Source: Lautropia sp.
GTDB lineage: Bacteria > Pseudomonadota > Gammaproteobacteria > Burkholderiales > Burkholderiaceae_E
Reading direction: 5' to 3'
Length of the DNA stretch: 64,000 nt
Assembly: GCA_030530775.1 (NCBI GenBank)
Contig: JAUMUG010000005.1
Location: 124,001 to 188,000, forward strand
The notes below the pieces were generated by a model. The model was not told the origin of the DNA. It did not search any database and was given only the letters and a program-made list of their open reading frames with translations. Position numbers and translations under genes: made by a program. Positions 44,887 through 53,381 of this stretch are shown here, one piece after another (position 1 is the stretch's first letter; each line of letters begins with the position of its first letter).

Positions 44887-46191
44887 TCAGAGGATCTTGT
44901 GATGGCTGGGAACGTTTTGTGCGAAAGCCGTTTGCATCGAAGCGGCACGGGTCTCCAGGATCAGCGTCATGCCGAGGATCAGATTCTGGAAGGAATAATC
45001 GATGCTCTGCAGCATGCCATAGGCGCACAGCGCCACAAGCATGCCCAGTGCGGCCGGAAATCCACGCCGTGCATTTCGCCAGGCCTGTCGATAGGCCATC
45101 GCCAGCATGGACATCAATGAAAGAAAACCAACCACTCCATAGGCGCTGAGTTCATCGACGAAGGCGCTGTGGGCGATCAGATGGTTACCGGTCAGGCGTT
45201 CTATGTTTTCACGCGTGCCGGCGCGGCCGAATCCGAACATGATCTGCAAGGTGCTGCCCTGCGACCAGCCCTTGATGGCCGAAGTCTGCAGCGTCAGGCG
45301 CCCACTGGTCAGGGTATCCGCGCTGGGGCCCTTGGTGTAGAGCGTCTGGCCCGTCATTCGGTTGCGAACCATGTCGATGATTTCTGGCTTGACGATCGTG
45401 CTGACTGCCAGCGAAATGGCGATGAGCAATGCCGGTGCAGCCAGTAGATGTAGCTTGCGCTTGAAGGCTGCCACCACGAGCAGACCCAGCATCAATCCCA
45501 GTAGGCCGGAGCGGGCGGTGGTGAGCACGGTGAGTGCGAAGCAGCCCAGGCCGAGTGCCAGATAGAACCAGGACGGGCGGCCGGGAAAACGGGCGGCCAT
45601 CGTGAAGGCGGCGATGCCGGCAATGGCGTGCGCCAGCGAAGCGGAGTGTTGATTCTGAAAGACGCTGTTGTAGGCGGTGAGGTCGAGGCCGGAGACGGCG
45701 GCCAGCGACCATTGCAGTCCAACCGGTGGCAGCCAGCCGGCCAGCAGCGGAATCGACACCAGGCACAGGAACAGCGGAAAGGCACGTACGCACAGATCGG
45801 CGATGTCGTAGCGGCGCAGAGCCAGCAGTGCCATCAGAATGATCGGTACGAACAGTCGGTTGATGGTGAGGTCGAGCGAATAGCTGACATCGGAAATGCC
45901 CAGCCCCACGCTCCAGAGCGGGGAACAGGCGAATGCGATCCAGGTCCAGAACAGCGGGGCCAGGATGCGGGTGCCCAGCGGCAGTGGATGGGAAATGATG
46001 ATCAGCAGCGCCGGGCCCAGTACCAGTGCCCGCCAGACGACGGCGTATTTGATGCCGCCGATGTTCTGCGTTTCGAAATAGGTGATGAAAAAAAACAGCA
46101 GCACCCAGGCCAGCCAGAACTTGAGCTGATTGAGCGGGTGCAGCCGGCGTTGCAGGATGCCGGAACCGACGGGCGTGTCAGACGCGTTCAC
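44887..46191 (-). CDS. O-antigen ligase/polymerase family protein (Wzy-like 3)
   Basis: 434 residues from GTG 46191, which has AGGGGAG eight bases upstream and overlaps the flippase gene by 14 bases. About 11 hydrophobic segments. The Wzy_C region LGLGCFALTVLTTARSGLLGLMLGLL is followed by the large periplasmic loop with FGFGRAGTRENIERL and LIAHSAFVDELSAYGVVGFL, matching the HN/HS-x6-E-x-GxxG pattern of the superfamily. Polymerase or ligase activity cannot be decided. Confidence 0.78.
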   Translation of the reverse strand: MNASDTPVGSGILQRRLHPLNQLKFWLAWVLLFFFITYFETQNIGGIKYAVVWRALVLGPALLIIISHPLPLGTRILAPLFWTWIAFACSPLWSVGLGISDVSYSLDLTINRLFVPIILMALLALRRYDIADLCVRAFPLFLCLVSIPLLAGWLPPVGLQWSLAAVSGLDLTAYNSVFQNQHSASLAHAIAGIAAFTMAARFPGRPSWFYLALGLGCFALTVLTTARSGLLGLMLGLLVVAAFKRKLHLLAAPALLIAISLAVSTIVKPEIIDMVRNRMTGQTLYTKGPSADTLTSGRLTLQTSAIKGWSQGSTLQIMFGFGRAGTRENIERLTGNHLIAHSAFVDELSAYGVVGFLSLMSMLAMAYRQAWRNARRGFPAALGMLVALCAYGMLQSIDYSFQNLILGMTLILETRAASMQTAFAQNVPSHHKIL

Positions 46192-47563
46192 GGTGGGCTC
46201 TCCCCTGGACGGGGTTCGAGTGACGGGTGTGACGGGAGCGACGGCCGGCCGGGCGGCGTGGCGCTTCGTACAGCTCGGCAGCACGCCGACGCAGTTCGTA
46301 CAGGTCGAAAATCATCAATGTCAGATAGCCGAAGTAGGCGCCGGCACTGATCCACTGGTAGAGCCGATGATGCGCTGCCCAGGAAGCGATGGCGACGCCG
46401 ATGCCAAAGGCGGCGAGCGCCTTGCACAGATGAAAGCTCTTGCTGGCACGGATCAGCAGCGGAGCCTGCAGGATGGCCTGCATGAAGACCAGCGGTAGCA
46501 GACCCGCCGCGATGCGCATGTAAGTGGCGGAATCGAGATAGGCCGAACCGTAGATCGTCGTCATCAGGGGTTCGGCTACCAGTTGCAGAATCAGACTGAC
46601 GCCCAGTGCGAGGCAGCCGGCAAAGACCACCAGGCCGGCATGCTGTTGCGAGTCGATCGGTTCCGGGCGGAACAGCGTTTTTGCGCCGACGACGGTGGCC
46701 AGCATGGCGGCGAAGGCGAAGGCCGCTTCCAGCAGGGTCATGGCGGCCGCATATTGCGACAACACATCGCTGGGCATGCTGGTACCGAGGGTGACGCGAT
46801 CGATGCGCGACAGTGCTACCGAGGCTGCCGATGCCACCGCGAGGGCCGCCCCCTGACCGAACAGGGTGCGCATCAGCGTTCCGTCGACCTGGTGCAGCGA
46901 GAACAGGCGCTGGCTGAACCAGTGGCGGCACAGGATCAGACCGATGACGAGGACTTCGATGATCCAGCCCCAGACCAGCCAGGTGACCGGGCCCTTCAGC
47001 CAAAGCACCAGCAGGATCACGCCGAAGCGGCACAGCATGGCGATGATCCGGGCGATCTGCGGGGTCCGGAAATCGTCGCGGGCATAGGCTTCGTGCACGC
47101 TCAACGAGATGGGCATGTTGATCAGCAGCTGCAGCCCCCACAGCAGGCTCAACGGCAGCATCTCCGGGTCGGGTAGGGTCAGCGACCACAGCACCAGGGG
47201 CACGGCTGTCAGGATGCCGGATACGAACTTGGCGGCCAGCGCCGTGTTCCAGAGTCTGGGCAGTTCGGCCGGGGTGGCTGCGCAGAGCAGCGGCAGCAGG
47301 ATGCGTTCACCGGTGATGTTGCCGATGGTGCCGAAGACCAGCCACAGAGACATGGCGATCTGCCAATGAACAAAGGTGGCATGATCGAAATTTCGGGCAA
47401 TCTGGCTGGCCAGCCACAGACCGATGAACATCTGCAGTACACGCTCGGACGCCAGCATCACGAAGGTATGAAGCGAGGACTGGTGCGTACGGTAGAAGTT
47501 GCGCAGGGCAAGCAGGCGCGGCATGAAGGTCTTTGGCGAATCAACCGGTAGCGTTGCGAGCAT
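46178..47563 (-). CDS. Oligosaccharide flippase-like membrane protein (Wzx-like 3)
   Basis: 461 residues from ATG 47563 (ATG 47524 would be 13 shorter). 12-14 hydrophobic segments start at VMLASERVLQMFIGLWLASQIARNF. SRIDRVTLGTSMPSDVLSQYAAAMTLLEAAFAF in the middle is typical of MOP-superfamily exporters. The C-terminal 40 residues are strongly basic. It overlaps the Wzy-like 3 gene downstream and diverges from wecA. Confidence 0.75.
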   Translation of the reverse strand: MLATLPVDSPKTFMPRLLALRNFYRTHQSSLHTFVMLASERVLQMFIGLWLASQIARNFDHATFVHWQIAMSLWLVFGTIGNITGERILLPLLCAATPAELPRLWNTALAAKFVSGILTAVPLVLWSLTLPDPEMLPLSLLWGLQLLINMPISLSVHEAYARDDFRTPQIARIIAMLCRFGVILLVLWLKGPVTWLVWGWIIEVLVIGLILCRHWFSQRLFSLHQVDGTLMRTLFGQGAALAVASAASVALSRIDRVTLGTSMPSDVLSQYAAAMTLLEAAFAFAAMLATVVGAKTLFRPEPIDSQQHAGLVVFAGCLALGVSLILQLVAEPLMTTIYGSAYLDSATYMRIAAGLLPLVFMQAILQAPLLIRASKSFHLCKALAAFGIGVAIASWAAHHRLYQWISAGAYFGYLTLMIFDLYELRRRAAELYEAPRRPAGRRSRHTRHSNPVQGRAHRERV

Positions 47564-47810
47564 GGTACGGCTAGGGCGTGCGTCGCAAAAACACAGCGGT
47601 GTAAGAATTTGTACAAGATGCAAGCGCTGTCGCTTAACATGCCAAAGCTACATATCATTACGCTGTAGGCTGTGTCTACAATGGGCCGTGCGCCAGGTTG
47701 CGGCAGCCGTTGTTTCCTTCGGGGACGACTGGTCGTCCTGCCGAGCGGGTGCTCGGGGTCTGGCAACGCTCATGGAAGGGTTCATCGCCTGCGCCCGATG
47801 ACCCTTCCTC

Positions 47811-48974
47811 ATGTTTTTGGTGTCCTTTATGCCTGACTTCGACCTGGCATTTTTCGTTGCCAAGTTCCCCTGGATGAGCTTCGTCGGCAGCATGCTGCTG
47901 TCCATGGTCATGCTTTTGCTGTTGAAGCCGGTGGCCCGTCGCACCGGTTGGGTCGACAAGCCCAGCCATCGGAAGGCACATGTCGGCGAAATTCCGTTGA
48001 TCGGCGGATGGGCCGTGTTGGGCGTGGCAGTGCTGATGCAGTTGATCGGACCGTCCTGGGAGCGGGCTCCCTATGGCTTCTGGATCGGCGGACTGCTGTT
48101 GTTCATCGTGGCACTGATCGACGACCGCAACCCGATCCGAGCCCGCTATCGGGCGATGGTTCAGCTGGGAGCTGCCATCGCCGGTATCCTGTTGGGTGGG
48201 CAGATGTTGCCTAGCGTCGGTGATCTGTTCGGTTTTGGTGCCATCAGCGCCTGGTGGTTGATGCTGCCGGTCAGCATCCTGGGTACGGTCGCGGTGGTCA
48301 ACGCGGTGAATTTCACCGATGGCGCCGATGGCCTGTGCGGCGGACTGAGCTTCATCAGTCTGTTTTGGTTCTTGGTGTCGCTGATGGTTTCGTCGCGGAT
48401 GGCGGCGGTGCTGGATACGCAGGCGGCACCTTACGCGGCCAGCATGATTCCGCTGGCGGCCGCGCTGTGCGGTGGGTTGGCCGGTTTCCTGTGGTTTAAC
48501 CTTCGCTCGCCTTTTCGCCGCAAGGCGGCCATTTTTCTGGGCGACAGTGGCAGCATGTTCCTGGGCTTCACTCTGGCGTGGTTTTCCATCCATGTTACGT
48601 CGGCCTATGGCGCTGCCAGTCTCAAACCGGTGGTCTGCCTGTGGATTCTGGCCGTGCCGCTGGCGGATTCGGCATCGTGCATTGTTCGCCGAATTTTGTC
48701 GGGTGTAACGCCTATGACGCCTGACCTCAAACATTTACATCATTTGCTGATGCGTTTCGGTTTGACACCAGGTCAGGCTGTGTTTGCGATCCATATTGGT
48801 TCATTCTTCTGTGGTTTGGTAGGAGTACTGGGGTGGGCCTTGAATGTGCCCGAGTCAGTGCTGTTCGGTGCCTTCGTCCTCAGTCTGTTGTCTTTCATCG
48901 CCTGGACGAACTGGATGTGGCGCCGTTTTGACAACATGGCCAAGCAGGTCGGTTCGAGCGCCGTGCAGCCGTAG
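47811..48974 (+). CDS. Undecaprenyl-phosphate GlcNAc-1-phosphate transferase, WecA-like
   Basis: 387 residues with about 11 membrane segments (ATG 47829 would be six shorter). It starts repeat-unit synthesis by transferring a sugar-1-phosphate to undecaprenyl phosphate. Family motifs are KPSHRKAHVGEIPLIGGWAV, LIDDRNPIRARYRAMVQ (the Asp pair), VNAVNFTDGADGLCGG, FLGDSGSMFLGF and DLKHLHHLLMRFG (His motif). It is the only initiating transferase recognised in the window, so it may serve all assembly systems here. Confidence 0.92.
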   Translation: MFLVSFMPDFDLAFFVAKFPWMSFVGSMLLSMVMLLLLKPVARRTGWVDKPSHRKAHVGEIPLIGGWAVLGVAVLMQLIGPSWERAPYGFWIGGLLLFIVALIDDRNPIRARYRAMVQLGAAIAGILLGGQMLPSVGDLFGFGAISAWWLMLPVSILGTVAVVNAVNFTDGADGLCGGLSFISLFWFLVSLMVSSRMAAVLDTQAAPYAASMIPLAAALCGGLAGFLWFNLRSPFRRKAAIFLGDSGSMFLGFTLAWFSIHVTSAYGAASLKPVVCLWILAVPLADSASCIVRRILSGVTPMTPDLKHLHHLLMRFGLTPGQAVFAIHIGSFFCGLVGVLGWALNVPESVLFGAFVLSLLSFIAWTNWMWRRFDNMAKQVGSSAVQP

Positions 48975-49036
48975 CGGCTGCGCATTGCCAGGCCTGCCTC
49001 TGGGTTGCCGGCAACTGCTGCAGCAGTTATGGACGC

Positions 49037-50185
49037 ATGAATGAGTGTATCGTCACCATCGTTATTTCCACAGGTCCGGCACGAGGGCTGGTGGGTGGCA
49101 TCACCCGTCACATGCAGCTGCTCGAATGTATTGCCGAGCGCTTGGCCATACGTTTCGAGCATTTCCAGATCGGGCGCCGTCCGGGTGAGCGGGGTGCACG
49201 TGCGCAGTTGCGCAGGCTGTGGCTCGATTATCGGGAATTCGCCTTGGCACTGAAGGCGGCACGTCGTGACGGCCGGGATGTCGTTGCTCATGTCAACAGT
49301 TCCATCAAACCGGTCTGCGTGGTCCGTGATGCCGGTTTCGTGCTGATCGCACGCTTGCTGCGGGTTCCCGTGATCTATCAGGTGCATGGCTGTCTGCTGC
49401 AGGGTCCGCAGGATGGTCGTCCCTGGCTGCGCCGTGCGGCCCAGTGGGTGCTGGCCCGTGCCGATCGAGTCGTCGTGCTCAGCCGTGCCCAGTGCTTGGC
49501 CATCGGGGGTGATGCCGCCCAGCGGGCCGTGCCGGTCGGCAACGCGGTACGGATGCTGCCACCCATCAAGCGAACGCGGTCTTCGGGCGCTCCCTTCAAA
49601 ATTCTTTTTCTGTCTCGTCTCGTTCCCGAGAAGGGGGTCGACTTGTGTCTGGAGGCCATGCAGCTGTTGCGTCGGCGCGGGCTGGATGTCGAGCTGGAGC
49701 TGGCCGGAAGCGGGCCGATGCTCGGCGGGCTGCCTGCCAGGATCGAAGCCATGGGGCTGACGGGAGTGGTCCGGCCGTCGGGCTTCGTTCCGCCCGAGCA
49801 GACGCGGCAACGGCTGTTGGCCAATGATCTGATGTGGTTGCCGTCGTTGGTGCCCGAAGGGCAACCCTATGCGCTGCTGGAGGCCCTGGAGACCGGCATG
49901 CCGGTCGTCGTGACCCGGGCCGGTGCGGTGCTGGGCGAAATGATCGACACGGCGGTGCAGTATGACGGTGCCCTGGTGGAAAGCGAGGCGACTGCGTCGG
50001 CGCTGGCCGAGGTGACGGCGTCGTTGGTTTGTGATCCGGCACGTTTTGCGCGCCTGCAGCTTGCTGCTCGGACGCTGGCGGAGCGGTGTTATTCGATGGA
50101 GGCTGTGTTGCCCCGATGGCGGGCGATCTGGCAGATGGCGGAATCGGTGGCGGATACCTTGGATGTGGCTGCGTCCGGAAAATGA
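49037..50185 (+). CDS. GT4-family glycosyltransferase
   Basis: 382 residues. The N-lobe has TGPARGLVGGITRHMQLLE and YQVHGCLLQGP. The C-lobe has KILFLSRLVPEKGVDLCLEA, ELAGSGPMLGGL and VPEGQPYALLEALETGMPVVVT, the usual GT4 EX7E region. It lies between wecA and wzc copy 2 on the + strand and probably extends the WecA product. Donor unknown. Confidence 0.85.
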   Translation: MNECIVTIVISTGPARGLVGGITRHMQLLECIAERLAIRFEHFQIGRRPGERGARAQLRRLWLDYREFALALKAARRDGRDVVAHVNSSIKPVCVVRDAGFVLIARLLRVPVIYQVHGCLLQGPQDGRPWLRRAAQWVLARADRVVVLSRAQCLAIGGDAAQRAVPVGNAVRMLPPIKRTRSSGAPFKILFLSRLVPEKGVDLCLEAMQLLRRRGLDVELELAGSGPMLGGLPARIEAMGLTGVVRPSGFVPPEQTRQRLLANDLMWLPSLVPEGQPYALLEALETGMPVVVTRAGAVLGEMIDTAVQYDGALVESEATASALAEVTASLVCDPARFARLQLAARTLAERCYSMEAVLPRWRAIWQMAESVADTLDVAASGK

Positions 50186-50318
50186 GCGGGTGAGACCAGT
50201 CGGGCAGGCACCGTCGGAAGCCGTAGCAGGACTTTGGCATGGGGCACGCACGGTCGGTTCTCATCCGGTGGATGAATCAACTTTTTGGTGGCACTGAGCG
50301 CTGCCGGCCGAGATCATT

Positions 50319-52616
50319 GTGAGCAAACCTGATCGTCAGCGGGCGACACACGTTGTCCCTTCCTTTCTCTCTCCCTTCGACATGGCGCCGTCCGGGCGTG
50401 GGTATGGTCCCGAGGTGGGCACGGCAACCCCGGTGATCGTCGATTATTGGCGTCTGGTCGTGCGTGAACGTCGCAAGCTGCTGGCGCCCGTGCTGGTGAC
50501 GGCACTGGCGGCGCTGGTGATAGGCCTGCGGACCACGCCGATCTTCGAGGCGACCTCGACCTTGATGTTCGAGTCGACCAAGGGACCGGTGTCGATCCAG
50601 GAAGTGGGGGGCGGCATTGCCAATGTACCGGTCGAAGAGGGTTTGGCGGAGTTTTTGCAGACTTCGGATGTGGCCCTGCGGGTGATCCGCAATCTGAACT
50701 TGACCGCTCGGCCGGAGTTCGTGGCTTCTTCCGGTGGCCTGCGCAACTTGCTGCCCGGTGCGGCGGCTGAATGGTTGTCGAAGACGCCGCCCCCCGGTAC
50801 CAGCGATCTGGAACAGAGGGCGCTGGGCTATTTCCACAAGAATCTGAAGGTCGTCCGGACGCATCAGAGTCCACTGGTGCAGATCTCCTTCCAGTCCCAG
50901 GACCCGCAGCTGGCGGCGGCCATCGTCAACGAGGTACCGACCGCCTTCATCCGGGCTGACATGGATGCACGCTATGCGGCCACCCGCGAGGCTGATCAGT
51001 GGCTCAACGACCGTCTGGCGCAGTTGAAGGCGGGGCTGGACCGCTCTGAAAAGGCGCTGGCCAATTACCGCAACGAGAACGGGATCGTGGCGCGAGGCAG
51101 TGATGAGGGCTCCGATCGACAGATCTCGTTCCTGAACCAGCGCCTGATCGATGCACGTGCCCGTCTGGGGGCGGCCGAAGAAGCCTACAAGCAGGCCAAT
51201 AGTACGAACTTCAACGAGGTGATGGGCGCGCCGGGCATTGCCAACAATCCGGGTGTGGCGCGTGCGCGTGAGGCTCAGAGCGTAGCGCAGGCGCGCATGG
51301 CCGAGGTGCGCAGTCAGTTGGGCGATGCCCATCCGCAATACCGTCGGGCCAGTTCCGAACTGCAGCAGGCCAGGGAGGATCTGCAGGAGCAGATTGCCAC
51401 GGCCAAGCGCGAAATCGGCGGTGAGCTGGCCTCGGCGCGAGCCAACGAGAAGCAGCTGGTGGCGAGCCTGGAGAATGCCCGGCAGGCGCTGAAGGATCTC
51501 GACAGCAAGGAGATCGTGGCGCGCCAGCTGGAGCAGGAAGTCTCCACCAACCGCCAGCTGTATCAAACCTTTCTGGCCCGGGTGAAGGAAGTGACGGCGG
51601 CCGGTGATTTCCAGCGTCCGGCGGCCCGTCTGATCGATGCGGCTCAGGTGCCGTCGATTCCGGTCAAGCCACAGAAGCTGCTGATGACGCTGATGGGCGC
51701 GATTCTGGGTTTGCTTGTCGGTTTTTTTGCCATCGTGCTGATCGACCAGATTCGGAATACCCTGCGCCGCACCGACGATGTCGAGGGCAAGCTGGGCCGT
51801 CCGCTGCTCAGTGCCATTCCGAAGCTGGATGGCAACAACGCCGTCAAAGCAGCACGGATGCAGATCGTGCAGCCCGACTCCTTGTTTGCCGAGGCAATCC
51901 GGACGCTGGCCACGACCGTCACGTTGGCCGGGCTGGAACAGGACATGAACGTGATCGCCATCAGTTCGGCGATGGATGGCGAAGGAAAAACTTCGGTGGC
52001 CTGCAACCTGGCCACTGCGCTGTCGGCAACCCGGCGGGTGCTGCTGATCGATTGCGATCTGCGGCGGCCGGCCGTGTTCTCGTCATTGGGCATGCCGGTG
52101 GGCACACCCGGGCTGGTTCAATTGCTGACCGACCGGGCATCACTGAATCAGTGTCTGAAAACCGTGCCGGGCACCTCTCTCAAGGTCATCGGGGCGGGGC
52201 GCTCTGTGAGCAACGCCCTCGATCTTCTGATGAACTTCGAATTCGACGAATTGATTGCCGATCTGCAGCGTGACTTCGACACGGTCATCATCGATTGCCC
52301 TCCGGTACAGTTGGTGTCCGATACGCTGATCCTGGGCCGGAGTGCCTCCAGCATGATATTTGTCGCCCGTTCTGACAGCACATCCCTGCAAGTCATACGT
52401 CGAGCTTTGCATCGCATCGATAAGGCTGGTATATCCATACTGGGAGTGGCCCTCAATGCGCACGACTTTGCGCAGGCGGATCGTTTCTATGGTGAAAACT
52501 CTGGTTATGCACGCTACGGGTATCGCCAGAGCTATGGCGCGGCCGACGCCAAGAACGGTCGACGTCGCAAAACCGTAGTCAAACACGGTACTCAACGGAA
52601 ATCGGCGAGCACATGA
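50319..52616 (+). CDS. Polysaccharide co-polymerase / tyrosine autokinase Wzc (copy 2)
   Basis: 765 residues, GTG start. Membrane segments lie near 53-71 and 452-475 and flank the Wzz part with its coiled coils. The BY-kinase part has Walker A SSAMDGEGKTSVA near 550, A' VLLIDCDLRRP and Walker B VIIDCPPVQ. The Tyr cluster YGENSGYARYGYRQSYG is followed by a basic tail (NGRRRKTVVKHGTQRKS) that copy 1 lacks. The second PHP phosphatase follows within 20 bases, so the pair is an operon module. Confidence 0.93.
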   Translation: MSKPDRQRATHVVPSFLSPFDMAPSGRGYGPEVGTATPVIVDYWRLVVRERRKLLAPVLVTALAALVIGLRTTPIFEATSTLMFESTKGPVSIQEVGGGIANVPVEEGLAEFLQTSDVALRVIRNLNLTARPEFVASSGGLRNLLPGAAAEWLSKTPPPGTSDLEQRALGYFHKNLKVVRTHQSPLVQISFQSQDPQLAAAIVNEVPTAFIRADMDARYAATREADQWLNDRLAQLKAGLDRSEKALANYRNENGIVARGSDEGSDRQISFLNQRLIDARARLGAAEEAYKQANSTNFNEVMGAPGIANNPGVARAREAQSVAQARMAEVRSQLGDAHPQYRRASSELQQAREDLQEQIATAKREIGGELASARANEKQLVASLENARQALKDLDSKEIVARQLEQEVSTNRQLYQTFLARVKEVTAAGDFQRPAARLIDAAQVPSIPVKPQKLLMTLMGAILGLLVGFFAIVLIDQIRNTLRRTDDVEGKLGRPLLSAIPKLDGNNAVKAARMQIVQPDSLFAEAIRTLATTVTLAGLEQDMNVIAISSAMDGEGKTSVACNLATALSATRRVLLIDCDLRRPAVFSSLGMPVGTPGLVQLLTDRASLNQCLKTVPGTSLKVIGAGRSVSNALDLLMNFEFDELIADLQRDFDTVIIDCPPVQLVSDTLILGRSASSMIFVARSDSTSLQVIRRALHRIDKAGISILGVALNAHDFAQADRFYGENSGYARYGYRQSYGAADAKNGRRRKTVVKHGTQRKSAST

Positions 52617-52631
52617 GAAAGGTGGCTGTTG

Positions 52632-53381
52632 GTGATTGATATTCATTGCCATTATTTGCCGGCAGTCGATGATGGCGCCAGAGATTTGCAGACGGCCCTG
52701 AAATTGATTCGTCGTGCACACGCAGACGGTGTCAGGAAAATCGTCATGACACCGCACATCTATGCCGGACGCTGGGACAACTCGCGTAGCTTTCTGTTGC
52801 CCCGCTTCGAGGCATTCAAGAAGTTGGTGATTTCCAAGGAAATCGATATCGAACTGTTTCTCGGCGCCGAGGTGCACCTGTTGCCCGAGTCCCTGCGCCT
52901 GCTGTCCGAAGGAGAAATTCCCTTCATCGGCGGCTGGGATGGGATGAAGGTGATGTTGCTCGAAATGCCGGATGGGCGGATACCGCCCAATGCCATCAGC
53001 GCCGTGCGTTATCTGATCCGTGAAGGCGTGCTGCCGATGATCGCCCATCCCGAGCGTAACAAGATGGTCATGGATCGGGCGCAGGTGCTGGAGCCCTTCG
53101 TGGCAGAGGGATGTCTGCTGCAGTTGACCGCGGCGTCGCTGCTCGGTGAATTCGGTGACCGCGCGCGCGACAGCGCGGAGGTGATCCTGGATCATGGCTG
53201 GGCTACCGTAGTGGCCTCCGATGCACACAATCTGCGCCATCGCAGCACCCGGATGAAGGCGGTCTATCGTCATCTGACCCGGCATTACGGCAAGGAGGTG
53301 GCGGATCAGTTGACCCGTCATTCACCGGGCCGGCTGTTGGAAGAGCGCGAAAAATTGGGTCTGGATACGGTGGTCGTCTGA
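52632..53381 (+). CDS. CpsB/CapC-family PHP-domain tyrosine phosphatase (copy 2)
   Basis: 249 residues from GTG 52632; the TTG three bases earlier is equally possible. PHP motifs VIDIHCHYLPAVDDGA, VMTPHIYAGRWDN, FLGAEVHLLPES, MIAHPERNKMV and VVASDAHNL match copy 1 at 40 kb over nearly the whole length. It should dephosphorylate the adjacent Wzc. The stop shares one base with the next ATG (TGATG), so translation is coupled to the fusion gene. Confidence 0.9.
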   Translation: MIDIHCHYLPAVDDGARDLQTALKLIRRAHADGVRKIVMTPHIYAGRWDNSRSFLLPRFEAFKKLVISKEIDIELFLGAEVHLLPESLRLLSEGEIPFIGGWDGMKVMLLEMPDGRIPPNAISAVRYLIREGVLPMIAHPERNKMVMDRAQVLEPFVAEGCLLQLTAASLLGEFGDRARDSAEVILDHGWATVVASDAHNLRHRSTRMKAVYRHLTRHYGKEVADQLTRHSPGRLLEEREKLGLDTVVV